From the NCBI GenBank assembly GCA_002375465.1, contig DFLT01000002.1, forward strand, positions 233 through 64,232: a stretch of DNA of 64,000 nucleotides, read 5' to 3'. Of this stretch, positions 16,248 to 25,060 are shown one piece after another. The notes beneath the pieces are model-generated. The model was not told the origin of the DNA. It searched no databases and saw only the letters and a list, made by a program, of their open reading frames with translations. Positions within the stretch are counted from its first letter, which is position 1. Each line of letters opens with the position of its first letter. The position numbers were made by a program, and so were the translations under genes. This DNA is from Alphaproteobacteria bacterium UBA3612. Lineage in GTDB: Bacteria > Pseudomonadota > Alphaproteobacteria > Sphingomonadales > Sphingomonadaceae.

Positions 16248-17494
16248 CCGACAGCCCGGTTTGGCACCCCTTCACGCAACATGGCCTGCAGGAGCCGATC
16301 CCGCTCGTCACCCATGCGGAGGGGGCCGCGCTGCACACAGCCGACGGGCGCCGCATTATCGACGGCATATCATCCTGGTGGGTCACGACCCACGGTCATG
16401 GCAATCCGCGCATCATGCAGGCCATCGCCGATCAGACGCGGCGCCTTGATCAGATCATTTTCGCAGGATGGACGCACCAGCCTGCGGAGGATCTGGCGCG
16501 CGGGCTGCTGGAGATCATGCCGCCCGAACTGACGCGGGTGTTCTTTTCCGATTCCGGCTCTACCAGCGTCGAGGTCGCGCTGAAAATGGCGCTTGGATAT
16601 TGGCACGCTCAAGAAACCAGGCGAAACCGCATCATCGTTCTGGAACACAGCTATCATGGCGACACCATCGGCGCGATGTCGGTCGGCGCGCGCGGTGTTT
16701 TCAATCAGGCCTATGATGCGCTGCTGTTCGATGTGGTGACCGTACCGTTTCCGGCGCCGGGACGGGAACAGGGAACGCTGGATGCGCTGGAACGCGCATG
16801 CGCCGACGATGCCGCCGCCTTCATCGTCGAACCATTGGTGCTGGGCGCGGGCGGCATGCTGTTCTACCCGCCGGAAATTCTCGCGCGGATGCACGAAATC
16901 TGTCGCCGCCACGAAACGATCTTCATCGCCGACGAGGTAATGACGGGCTGGGGCCGCACGGGAACGCTGCTCGCCTGCGAACAGGCGGGAATCGTCCCCG
17001 ATATCCTCTGCCTGTCAAAGGGGCTGACCGGCGGCGCAATCCCCCTTGCCGTCACCATGGCGAGCGAACCCATCTATCAGGCGCATTATTCGACGGACCG
17101 GGCGCGGATGTTCTTTCATTCGTCCAGCTATACCGCCAATCCCATTGCCTGCGCGGCGGGCAATGCCAATCTCGCCATCTGGCGAGAGGAGCCGGTGAGA
17201 GAGCGGATTGCAGGCCTGGGGGAACGACAGCAGGCCGGCCTCGACCTCCTGGCGGACACGCCGGGCATCGTGAATACCCGGCGGTGCGGAACGATCCTGG
17301 CGTGCGAGATTGGCGATGGCAGCGGCTATATGAATGCCGCCGCACCGTCGCTGTTGGCATTTTTCAGGGACCGCGACCTGCTGCTCAGGCCGCTCGGCAA
17401 CACGGTCTATGTCATGCCGCCCTTTTGCATTGGCGATGATGATCTGGGCCTGCTGCACCGCGCGATCGCGGAGGCAGCGAGTCTCGGCACCTGA
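16244..17494 (+). CDS. bioA: Adenosylmethionine-8-amino-7-oxononanoate aminotransferase
   Basis: This 416-residue class III aminotransferase uses SAM as amino donor to make 7,8-diaminopelargonate. The N-terminal WHPFTQH motif (7-13) and SSWWVTTHGH (43-52) are BioA hallmarks; Asp230 (IADEVMTGWGRTG) and PLP Lys259 (CLSKGLTGG) are in place. It is last in bioF-bioD-bioA; bioB and genes for pimeloyl synthesis (bioC, bioH) are not in the window. It ends 17 bp from the convergent RNase D-like gene. Confidence 0.95.
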   Translation: MTDSPVWHPFTQHGLQEPIPLVTHAEGAALHTADGRRIIDGISSWWVTTHGHGNPRIMQAIADQTRRLDQIIFAGWTHQPAEDLARGLLEIMPPELTRVFFSDSGSTSVEVALKMALGYWHAQETRRNRIIVLEHSYHGDTIGAMSVGARGVFNQAYDALLFDVVTVPFPAPGREQGTLDALERACADDAAAFIVEPLVLGAGGMLFYPPEILARMHEICRRHETIFIADEVMTGWGRTGTLLACEQAGIVPDILCLSKGLTGGAIPLAVTMASEPIYQAHYSTDRARMFFHSSSYTANPIACAAGNANLAIWREEPVRERIAGLGERQQAGLDLLADTPGIVNTRRCGTILACEIGDGSGYMNAAAPSLLAFFRDRDLLLRPLGNTVYVMPPFCIGDDDLGLLHRAIAEAASLGT

Positions 17495-17511
17495 TATTGG
17501 GCCCAGCGCCC

Positions 17512-18129
17512 TCAGCTATGCGCGAAAATATCTACCTGGTCCCACCCCAGCAGGTCCAGTTCGGCGCGTATCGGCAGGAAATCGAAACATGACTGCGCCA
17601 GCGCCGTGCGCCCCTCGCGGGCCAGGCGTTCGTCCAGCACCTGCTTGATCTCGTGCAGATAGCGGACGTCGGATGCGGCATATTCGACCTGTGCATCGGA
17701 CAGGCGCGGCGCGCCCCAATCGGACGATTGCTGCTTCTTCGACATGTCCTGGCCGATCGTTTCACGCGCCAGCTCTGCCAGTCCGTGACGATCCGTATAG
17801 GTGCGGATCAGCTTCGACACGATCTTCGTGCAATAGACGGGCGCCATGGTGACGCCCAGCCAGCGCTTCACCGCCGCAATGTCGAACCGTGCGAAATGCA
17901 GGATCTTCAGGCGGTTCTGATCGGCCAGCAGCGCCTTCAGCACCGGTGCATTATATTCGCCCCGGTCCAGGCGGACCAGATGTTCGTCCGGGCCGCCATT
18001 GGACAGCTGAACCACGCACAGGCGGTCCCTGTGCGGGTTCAGGCCCATCGCCTCGCAATCGACGGCTATCGAACCGCTACTGCCGAAGACGCCTTGGGGC
18101 AGGTCGCCCTCGTGCAGATATGCGGTCAT
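17512..18129 (-). CDS. RNase D-like 3'-5' exonuclease (short, no HRDC domain)
   Basis: This 205-residue protein is a DEDDy exonuclease: Asp24/Glu26 (AVDCEAMGL), the second Asp in HFARFDIAAVKRW and the Tyr/Asp pair in YAASDVRYL. The C-terminal HRDC domains of full RNase D are absent, so it is the short form found in many alphaproteobacteria, which may trim tRNA ends or degrade very short RNAs. It is transcribed away from the cold-shock gene end on the same strand, 34 bp downstream, so the two may share a transcript. Confidence 0.88.
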   Translation of the reverse strand: MTAYLHEGDLPQGVFGSSGSIAVDCEAMGLNPHRDRLCVVQLSNGGPDEHLVRLDRGEYNAPVLKALLADQNRLKILHFARFDIAAVKRWLGVTMAPVYCTKIVSKLIRTYTDRHGLAELARETIGQDMSKKQQSSDWGAPRLSDAQVEYAASDVRYLHEIKQVLDERLAREGRTALAQSCFDFLPIRAELDLLGWDQVDIFAHS

Positions 18130-18163
18130 CGATGTGGAGTCCTGCTAGATAAAAGTCGGGAAA

Positions 18164-18937
18164 TCAGATGACTTCGATCTGGTCCACGGAAACACGCCCA
18201 CGCCGGTCGCGTGCCAGTTCAAAGGAGACTTTCTGTCCCTCCGTCAGGCTTTGCAGGCCGCTGCGTTCCACTGCGCTGATGTGCACGAATGCGTCGGGCT
18301 GTCCATCATCGCGCGAAACGAATCCGAAGCCCTTCATCGCGTTGAAGAACTTGACCGTGCCATCGACGCGTTCGCCGGGCGTGAAGTCGACGTCTTCGTC
18401 ACGATTGCCGCCGCCCTGTCCATGTCCGCCGCGATCTTCGCGCGGTGCACGGGCGGGTGCCGCAACCGGCTCGCCCTCGATCTGCAGTTCGGTCGCGCTC
18501 AGGCGGCCGCCCTTGTCGATCAGCTCGAACTGAACCGGCTGGCCCTCGCCAAGCGACGTATGACCTGCACGCTCCACGGCGCTGATGTGGACGAAGACGT
18601 CCTCGCCCTCGTCACGCGCGATAAAGCCGAAACCCTTGGTCGGGTTGAACCACTTTACGGTGCCGCTGGCTTGGCCGAGTGACATGCCGGCATCGCGGCC
18701 ACCGCCGCCGCCGCCGCCACCGCGATAGCCACCGCCACCGCCGCCGCCGCCGTAACCGCCCCCACGATCACCGCCGCCATAACCGCCGCCCTGATCGAAT
18801 CCGCCGCCGCCAAAGCCGCCGCGGTCGTAACCGCCGCCGCCACCGCCGCCGTAGGAATCATTGCCGCCGTAAAAATCCCCGCCACCACCGTGACGATCCC
18901 GATCACCCCGGCCGCGCCGGCGTCCCTCATAACCCAT
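18164..18937 (-). CDS. Double cold-shock-domain protein with Gly-rich RGG-like N-terminus
   Basis: This 257-residue RNA/DNA-binding protein has a basic start (GRRRGRGDRDR), a low-complexity region rich in Gly, Tyr, Asp and Arg (about 17-80), and two cold-shock domains: CSD1 (about 91-155; GTVKWFNPTKGFGFI) and CSD2 (about 188-257; GTVKFFNAMKGFGFV), each with RNP1- and RNP2-like FVHISAVER. The spacer is charged. Single-domain CspA proteins have about 70 residues, so this is a tandem form. The Gly-rich part resembles eukaryotic RGG/prion-like domains. A start at Met85 would remove it, but similar N-termini occur in sphingomonad homologues as I recall, so the long form is preferred. Confidence 0.85.
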   Translation of the reverse strand: MGYEGRRRGRGDRDRHGGGGDFYGGNDSYGGGGGGGYDRGGFGGGGFDQGGGYGGGDRGGGYGGGGGGGGYRGGGGGGGGRDAGMSLGQASGTVKWFNPTKGFGFIARDEGEDVFVHISAVERAGHTSLGEGQPVQFELIDKGGRLSATELQIEGEPVAAPARAPREDRGGHGQGGGNRDEDVDFTPGERVDGTVKFFNAMKGFGFVSRDDGQPDAFVHISAVERSGLQSLTEGQKVSFELARDRRGRVSVDQIEVI

Positions 18938-19255
18938 TTAATTCAGTCCATCTCTTCATTCGTGCCGGCGGGCGCGATCCGTGCCGGTAGCCTTCTCTTG
19001 TTCGTCCGCCTTTTGCGGGTCGCCTCGAAGCCTCATTCACTACTTTGCTACGTAACAGCCCCTCGCACCGCGAGGCCCGACTCGCACCACCTGACACGAG
19101 CAGCTTTCTGGCATAACGCATAAACGACGCAACGAACAGGTATTTATGGATCGCCCTCTCGGGCGCCCTTCTCCGCCTCTCACAAACCTCCGCTTGCAGA
19201 CGGGGCGGCATGGCCGTACCTCCGTCGGCGCATATATTCTGGGGGAGAGCCTATC
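18938..19255. other. Intergenic region between the divergent cold-shock and amidohydrolase genes
   Basis: This 318-bp stretch has no convincing gene. On the minus strand it is the likely promoter and long 5' leader of the cold-shock gene, as is usual for thermally controlled csp messages. A small hairpin CGCCC/GGGCG lies near 19153-19166. A minus-strand frame of about 94 codons here has a composition unlike a protein and was not called. Confidence 0.6.
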
Positions 19256-20533
19256 ATGTTCCGCATTGCCGCCACCTTGGCCGCATTTCTTCTGGCGACG
19301 CCGGGACTCGCACAGACCTATACCATCCACGCCGGGTCGCTGATCGCCGATGCGGCAGAGGCGCCGCGTGGCCCTTCCACCATAACGGTCACGGATGGGC
19401 GCATTGCCGCCATCGCCGATGGGCTGCAGCCAGCGCCCGCCGGGGCGACGCTGGTGGATCTGTCGGCGCTGACCGTGATGCCCGGCCTGATCGATTCGCA
19501 TGTCCATCTGGAGGGGGATCATGACACCAAATACGAGCAGGGCTTCATCGATACGGACGAATATGGCGTCACTGTCGGGCTGAAGAACGCGCGCCGGTCG
19601 CTGGACGCTGGTATGACCACCGTTCGCGATCTGGGCAGCGCACCGCAGACCATGTTCGCCGTTCGCCGCGCCATTGATGAGGGGTTGCACGAGGGGCCGC
19701 GCATTCTTGCATCCGGCCCGGCCATCTCGATCATCGGCGGCCATGGCGACATGTCAAAGGCCCGGCCCGAGATACTGACGGCGATGACCGGCTATAATAC
19801 CTGCACGGGGGCTATGGAGTGTTCCGAACGCGTGCGTCAATTCAGCCGCGCGGGCGCCGATGTCATAAAGATCACGGCCACGGGCGGCGTTCTGTCGCAA
19901 CAGGGTCGCGGCCTCGAAGCGCATTTCACCGATGAGGAGATGCGCGCCATCGCGTCGACGGCGGGTTCGCTCGGCCTGAAGGTCGCGGCCCATGCCCATG
20001 GCGCACGCGGTATAGAGGCGGCGGCCCGCGCCGGCATCACCTCCATCGAACATGGCACCTTCGTCGACGAGGCCGGTATCGAGGCGATGAAGGAGAACGG
20101 CACCTGGTACGTCCCGACGCTGATGGCCTATCGCGGGATAGAGGAGCAGCTGGGCACCGGCATCTATACTCCCGTTGTCGAGGACAAGATTCGCCAGACC
20201 ATGGAATATGTCGGCAAGGGGCTGAACGCGGCCTACCGCGCCGGCGTCCCCATCGCATTCGGCACCGATTCCGGCGTCTATGCCCATGGCCGCAATAATG
20301 AGGAGGCGGCAATGATGGTCGAACGTGGCGGAATGCCGCCCCGCGCGGTTCTGGTCGCGGCCACCAAAGGCGCGGCGGATCTCCTTGGTATCGCCGATGA
20401 GACCGGCACCCTCGAAGCCGGAAAATCGGCCGATCTGATCGCCGTGGAGGGGAACCCGGTGGAGGATATTCGCGCACTTGAAAATATCCGCTATGTCATG
20501 GCGCGCGGCCGCGAACACACGATCGGCGAATAA
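19256..20533 (+). CDS. Exported metal-dependent amidohydrolase
   Basis: This 425-residue protein has a signal peptide (cleavage near LAQ, residue 20) and an amidohydrolase TIM-barrel with His82/His84 (SHVHLEGD), KITATGGVLSQ (probable bridging Lys), the third and fourth His in AAHAHGARG and SIEHGTF, and the catalytic Asp in FGTDSGVYAHG. This set resembles the imidazolonepropionase/Xaa-Pro (carboxypeptidase Sgx9260-like) branch, often annotated as Xaa-Pro dipeptidase. It is probably periplasmic. The DUF885 lipoprotein gene follows by 34 bp, so the two probably form a peptide-degrading pair. Substrate unknown. Confidence 0.87.
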   Translation: MFRIAATLAAFLLATPGLAQTYTIHAGSLIADAAEAPRGPSTITVTDGRIAAIADGLQPAPAGATLVDLSALTVMPGLIDSHVHLEGDHDTKYEQGFIDTDEYGVTVGLKNARRSLDAGMTTVRDLGSAPQTMFAVRRAIDEGLHEGPRILASGPAISIIGGHGDMSKARPEILTAMTGYNTCTGAMECSERVRQFSRAGADVIKITATGGVLSQQGRGLEAHFTDEEMRAIASTAGSLGLKVAAHAHGARGIEAAARAGITSIEHGTFVDEAGIEAMKENGTWYVPTLMAYRGIEEQLGTGIYTPVVEDKIRQTMEYVGKGLNAAYRAGVPIAFGTDSGVYAHGRNNEEAAMMVERGGMPPRAVLVAATKGAADLLGIADETGTLEAGKSADLIAVEGNPVEDIRALENIRYVMARGREHTIGE

Positions 20534-20567
20534 GCGCGCACCTTTCTAACCCACCAAAGGAAATCCA

Positions 20568-22451
20568 ATGCTCTTCCGTCCGTCCATGATTGCTCTTGCC
20601 GCGGCGGGCCTCGCCGGTTGTGCGACGGTGCCGATGAATGAAGGGCAAGAGGGTGTCGCAACCCCCTCCGCCAATGCGGCTGCCCCGGCCCCGGCCATGA
20701 CCGAGGCTGCGGCGCATACCGCCCTCTACGCCTTGTTCGAGCGCAGCGACGAGGATGATTTGCGGCGCAATCCCATGACGGCGCTGTTTCGCGGCGACAT
20801 GCGCTATGCCGACCGCCTGGGCGATTATATTACCGACGCATATTATGCGGGGGAGCGAGCGGCGGCGGAGGCCGAACTGGCGGCGCTGCGACAGATCCCG
20901 CGCGATGCGCTGTCAGAGGCGGACAAGATCGCCTATGACGTCTTCGAATATAATAAGGAGGACGAGCTACGCGCTCTGTCGGACGAGATACTGGCGCTGA
21001 CCGCCGTTCGCCCGATCAGCGGGTTTCAGGGCATCCACACATTCTACCCGGTGCTGGCGGGCGGCCAGGGCGCGGCCCCGTTCAAGACGGTGGAGGATTA
21101 CGAGAACAATCTCAGCCGCAATCGCGATTTCGTCATCATGCTCGATCGGTCGCTGGCGCGCTTTCGGGAGGGGCAGGCGACCGGCGTCTATGAATCCAAG
21201 CTGTCGATCCGCAATGTGATAGAACAGCTTGAAGCGCAATTGGCTCAGGCGCCGCGTTCATCGCCCTATTATGCCCCGGTTCTGGCCTTCCCGGCCAGCC
21301 TGCCAAAGGCGGACAAGGACCGGCTGGCTGCGGCCTATCTCTCCTCGATCGAGGATGACATTTATCCCGCCTATCGCCGTATGCGAGATTACCTCGCCAG
21401 CGAATATCTGCCCAATGCCCGCGAAGAGGTGGGCCTCGGTACGATGAAGGGCGGCGAGGAACTCTATAATCAGCTGCTGCAGTCGACGACGACGCTGCCC
21501 CTGACCGCTGATTATATCCACGATCTCGGCCTCAGCGAGGTTGCCCGCATCACACAGGAAATGGAGCGGGTGAAGACAGAGGTCGGCTTTGCCGGTTCGC
21601 TGTCCGATTTCTTCGAATTCATCCGCACCGATCCGCAGTTCAAGCCGGCAAGCCGCGAATGGCTGGGCGAGCGCTATTACGAGATCGGCGCCGAAGTCGA
21701 CAAACGCATCGGCGAACAATTCTCGACGATCCCGAAAAGTCCGCTGGAAATCCGCGCGGTCGAGCCGTTCCGCGAGAAAAACGCGGCCGGCGGTTCCTAT
21801 AATGGCGGCACGCCGGATGGTTCGCGGCCGGGCGTCTTCTATTATAACGCCTATAATCTCGATGAACGGCTGACGCCGGGCATGGAAACGCTGTATCTGC
21901 ACGAGGGGTCGCCCGGCCACCATTTCCAGATCAGCCTTGCGCAGGAACAGACGGAACTGCCCAGTTTCATGCGCTTTGGCGGCAACACCGCCTTTGTGGA
22001 GGGGTGGGCGCTCTACGCCGAAACGCTGGGTGATGAGCTTGGCCTCTTCACGGACCCCTATCAGCGCTTCGGCCATCTGAACGATGAAATGCTGCGCGCC
22101 ATGCGGCTGGTCGTCGATACCGGCCTACATTCGAAGAACTGGAGCCGGGATCAGAGCATTGAATATATGCTCGCCAATTCCGGCATGACCCGCACGGAGG
22201 CGGTGGCAGAGGTGGAACGCTATATCGCCATTCCCAGCCAGGCCGTCGCCTACAAGATCGGCGCATTGAAGATTCAGGAGCTGAAGGCACGCGCGCGGGC
22301 CGCGCTGGGCGACCGGTTCGATCCGCGTGAATTCCATGCGCAGGTGCTGATGACGGGGGCGCTGCCGCTGCCGGTGCTGGAGCGGAAGATTGACGATTGG
22401 ATCGCGGACAAGGGCGTCCCTGCCGCAGCGGCGGGTGGCCAGTCTAGCTGA
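20568..22451 (+). CDS. DUF885 family lipoprotein (probable metallopeptidase-like)
   Basis: This 627-residue protein starts with a lipoprotein signal (lipobox LAGC, Cys18). The DUF885 core carries HEGSPGHHFQ starting at His445 and the FVEGWALYAE segment that follows, an arrangement like the HExxH plus distal Glu of gluzincins. It is anchored to a membrane facing the periplasm. AAAGGAAA precedes the ATG. The last codons lie within the first unit of a 16-18-bp tandem repeat (22437-22502). No biochemical role is firmly established for the family; a peptidase role is likely. Confidence 0.85.
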   Translation: MLFRPSMIALAAAGLAGCATVPMNEGQEGVATPSANAAAPAPAMTEAAAHTALYALFERSDEDDLRRNPMTALFRGDMRYADRLGDYITDAYYAGERAAAEAELAALRQIPRDALSEADKIAYDVFEYNKEDELRALSDEILALTAVRPISGFQGIHTFYPVLAGGQGAAPFKTVEDYENNLSRNRDFVIMLDRSLARFREGQATGVYESKLSIRNVIEQLEAQLAQAPRSSPYYAPVLAFPASLPKADKDRLAAAYLSSIEDDIYPAYRRMRDYLASEYLPNAREEVGLGTMKGGEELYNQLLQSTTTLPLTADYIHDLGLSEVARITQEMERVKTEVGFAGSLSDFFEFIRTDPQFKPASREWLGERYYEIGAEVDKRIGEQFSTIPKSPLEIRAVEPFREKNAAGGSYNGGTPDGSRPGVFYYNAYNLDERLTPGMETLYLHEGSPGHHFQISLAQEQTELPSFMRFGGNTAFVEGWALYAETLGDELGLFTDPYQRFGHLNDEMLRAMRLVVDTGLHSKNWSRDQSIEYMLANSGMTRTEAVAEVERYIAIPSQAVAYKIGALKIQELKARARAALGDRFDPREFHAQVLMTGALPLPVLERKIDDWIADKGVPAAAAGGQSS

Positions 22452-22502
22452 GGGCCAGTCTGGCTGTGAGGGCCAGTCTAGCTGAGCAATGGTCTAGCTG
22501 AG
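22437..22502. repeat. Four-unit tandem repeat spanning both convergent stop codons
   Basis: Units are GGCCAGTCTAGCTGAG (22437-22452), GGCCAGTCTGGCTGTGAG (22453-22470), GGCCAGTCTAGCTGAG (22471-22486) and the degenerate CAATGGTCTAGCTGAG (22487-22502). The first unit supplies the DUF885 stop (TGA) and the last supplies the DUF2254 stop (CTA on plus, TAG on minus). It looks like slippage or serial duplication of the gene-end sequence. Confidence 0.9.
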
Positions 22503-23786
22503 CGACTGGGCGCCGTTTTCGGGCGGCATCCAGGCCGACACGCGGCGCAGGATCTCCATTTCGCGCTCGGTAAGCGGCTGCGTTTCCGCATGCGCGATGG
22601 CGGCATCGGCTTCCGCTCGCGCGGCTGCGCCGAACAGGCCCACATGCGACAGTGCGATCAGCTCCAGATTGCGCTGTATGCGTGTGTGCACTTCGATCGT
22701 CGCGGCGGCATCGCGGGCGATTGCATTGAAAAAGTCGCGGAACAGTGCGGCCATGTCCAGATCGGGCGCATAAACATTGTCGAAAAGGTCGCTCTCCGCG
22801 TTTCCCGCGCCGTCCGCATAGGCCAGGAACACGCGCACGCCGGACCCAAGCACGTTGATGGCGGTGCCGGGATCGTTCACCGCCGGGCTTAATGCGCGAC
22901 TTGCAATTTCCGACAGGACGACCAGGCCGAAGCGTGGATCCTGATCGTAATTGCGATCATGCCCGATGCTGAACGCGGCCATGACCCGGTCTCGTCGTTC
23001 GCCGCCCAATTCGGGCACCGTGTAGGCGATAGGTGTGCTGCGCGTCACGAACCGGCCCGGCAGTTGCACGATATGCACCTCGACTTCGCAATCGTCGCAG
23101 ATTTCCTGCAGATCCTTGATGTCAATATGCTGCACATATCCCGCCCTTTCGACATAAATGGGCGCGGCATCCTCCGGAATGTCGATGGCGGGCCTTGCGC
23201 CCAATCGGGGGCGGCGCCCCCAATTCTCGGCGGAGGCCATGGCCCGCTTTTCGACGCGCGTCGTGGTATCGGCCACCCGACCGAAATAGTTCAGCTCCTC
23301 GATCCAGCGCAGCAGCGCGGCGACGACGATGAAGATGACGGCCAATGTCGCGAAAAACAGGATGACGCGCCCGTTGGAGCCATAAATATTCGCGGCCAGC
23401 CCAACGATGCCGACGATTGAAAACAGGAAGGTGCCGATAAAGGTGGACAGCGTATTTGTGGCCACGCTGTCGGTGATCAGCAATTGCGTGGCGCGGGGCG
23501 TCACATTGCTGGTCGCGCTGCCATAGGCGGACACCATGATGGACAGGGAAAAGGTCGTCACCGCCAGCATGGAGGAGGCGAGGATGTTGAGGATATTGCC
23601 GACCGATCCGGACGCCAGCTTCAATTCCCAGGATGCGGGCATATAGGGACCGGCGACCACCGCCAGCAGCGCGGTCAGCACGGCCGCCACGCTGAACATC
23701 GTCGCACGCACCCACATGCGCTTGCCGAACTGCCGAAATAGCCAGCGGCCCCGGCCGATCAGATAATCCCCCGTGGATGCCGACAT
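22494..23786 (-). CDS. DUF2254 integral membrane protein
   Basis: This 430-residue protein has four membrane helices in its first 160 residues, including the conserved TTFSLSIMVSAYGSATSN loop that is typical of DUF2254, followed by a large soluble domain (about 170-430) with SPAVNDPGTAINVLG and LPGRFV. Members are predicted inner-membrane proteins of unknown function. The gene is monocistronic, convergent with the DUF885 gene, and its stop lies in the tandem repeat. Weak resemblance to channel-like proteins should not be over-read. Confidence 0.85.
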   Translation of the reverse strand: MSASTGDYLIGRGRWLFRQFGKRMWVRATMFSVAAVLTALLAVVAGPYMPASWELKLASGSVGNILNILASSMLAVTTFSLSIMVSAYGSATSNVTPRATQLLITDSVATNTLSTFIGTFLFSIVGIVGLAANIYGSNGRVILFFATLAVIFIVVAALLRWIEELNYFGRVADTTTRVEKRAMASAENWGRRPRLGARPAIDIPEDAAPIYVERAGYVQHIDIKDLQEICDDCEVEVHIVQLPGRFVTRSTPIAYTVPELGGERRDRVMAAFSIGHDRNYDQDPRFGLVVLSEIASRALSPAVNDPGTAINVLGSGVRVFLAYADGAGNAESDLFDNVYAPDLDMAALFRDFFNAIARDAAATIEVHTRIQRNLELIALSHVGLFGAAARAEADAAIAHAETQPLTEREMEILRRVSAWMPPENGAQSLS

Positions 23787-23865
23787 GTCTCTCTCTCTCT
23801 ACTCGCCCGCCGGGGCGGCGGCTCTCGAAAGCTGCGGTTTCATATTGGGCGCCACATAAACAACG

Positions 23866-24999
23866 TTACTGCCCGCGCATCGCGCCCTCGTAAAGCGCGC
23901 GATAGCTGGCGATCATGCCCGCCTCGTCATATTCGGAGCGTACTTTTGTCCGGTTCGCCGCGCCGACGGTCGCGCGCAGCTGCGCATCCCCCATCAGGCG
24001 CGCCAGTCCCCGGCCCAGCGCCTCGGCATCCGCCGTGCGCGCCAGCAGCGGCCGGTTCTCGGCGGCGACAATCCCCTCTATGTCGCCGACCCGCGTCGAC
24101 GCCGCGGGCAGCCCCGCCGCCATCGCCTCGACCAGGCTGATCGGAAACTGCTCGCTGTCCGAGGACAGGGCAAAGATGTCGAACAGGCCGACATATCGCG
24201 ATGGATCGGCCAGGAATCCCGGCATGACCAGGCGATCCGCGACGCCCGCCCGCACCGCCGCTTCCTCGATCCTTTGCCGTTCGGGTCCATCGCCCACGAT
24301 CACCAGGCGCGCGGGAATTTGGGCCATCTGTGTCGCAAACGCGAACGCCTCCACCAGGCGCGGCAGGTTCTTGACCGGTCGCAGGCCCGCCAGCGTCCCG
24401 ACGATGATTTCCCCGTCCCGCTTGTCGAGGCCGGGAATCGCATCGGCGGCGGGCGCCTTCTCGAACCGTGTGGTGTCGATGCCGTTCGGAATCCGCATGA
24501 CGCGGGATCGCGGCTGCCGCCACTGCCCCAGCGCCAGCCCCTCCAGCAATTGCGACGGCACCACCAGCCGCTCCACGCAGGGCAGCGCCGCCCGCCGGTA
24601 GAGAACACGCAAGGGCTTCTGGCGAACCCGCTCATCCTCGTTGAAGCCGTCCTCGTGATGGATCAGCGGCGTCGTGCCGAACAGCCGCCGCGCCAGCACC
24701 GCATCCATCGCACCGAAATTATAACTCAGCGCCAGCGCATAGCCGCCCTCGTCAATCGCTTTCGCCAGCCGCTTCAGCCGCGCCGGGGTCGGTTTCCCGG
24801 CCAGCGGCGGAAATTCCGTCAGCAGGCGCGCGTCGATACCGGGATCAACCGCGTCGCGTGCGCGCGTCGCAGAGGGAACGGCGGAAACAATATCATGCTG
24901 AAATGCATCGCCGAACGCGTTCATCAGCCGTACCGCACGCGCCTCCTTCCCGCCCAGGTCGAATGTGGAATGCAGGTGCAGGATGCGGGGCGGTGCCAT
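23866..24999 (-). CDS. GT4-type (family 1) glycosyltransferase
   Basis: This 377-residue GT-B enzyme has an N-terminal acceptor domain starting ILHLHSTFDLGGKEARA (Gly-Gly motif) and a C-terminal nucleotide-sugar domain with VGTLAGLRPVKNLPRLVEA, RLVIVGDGPERQRIEEAA and the EQFPISLVEAMAAGLP region with the donor-binding Glu. It probably transfers a sugar from an NDP-sugar to a lipid- or polysaccharide-linked acceptor at the cytoplasmic membrane. It is divergent from the asparagine-synthetase-like gene (61 bp apart), with no other polysaccharide genes beside it. Acceptor unknown. Confidence 0.87.
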   Translation of the reverse strand: MAPPRILHLHSTFDLGGKEARAVRLMNAFGDAFQHDIVSAVPSATRARDAVDPGIDARLLTEFPPLAGKPTPARLKRLAKAIDEGGYALALSYNFGAMDAVLARRLFGTTPLIHHEDGFNEDERVRQKPLRVLYRRAALPCVERLVVPSQLLEGLALGQWRQPRSRVMRIPNGIDTTRFEKAPAADAIPGLDKRDGEIIVGTLAGLRPVKNLPRLVEAFAFATQMAQIPARLVIVGDGPERQRIEEAAVRAGVADRLVMPGFLADPSRYVGLFDIFALSSDSEQFPISLVEAMAAGLPAASTRVGDIEGIVAAENRPLLARTADAEALGRGLARLMGDAQLRATVGAANRTKVRSEYDEAGMIASYRALYEGAMRGQ

Positions 25000-25060
25000 C
25001 GCTCATCCTATAGGCGGGCAGTAGTAGCGTATAAAGGGATGCCGCATTAAAGCGCGCGCA

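Noticed and set aside
18698..18889. GGC-type low-complexity DNA in the cold-shock gene taken as a satellite repeat
   Set aside because: The repeats are codon-level (Gly runs broken by Tyr, Arg and Asp) inside a coding frame, so protein composition explains them.
18927..19211. Minus-strand open frame of about 94 codons before the cold-shock gene
   Set aside because: Its Arg/Ala-rich composition resembles no family, it overlaps the csp start, and long untranslated leaders are normal for csp genes.
25000..25060. Lasso-peptide biosynthesis (asparagine-synthetase-like cyclase)
   Set aside because: No precursor-sized gene, B protein, isopeptidase or adjacent receptor; the 61-bp gap to the glycosyltransferase is too small for a precursor.
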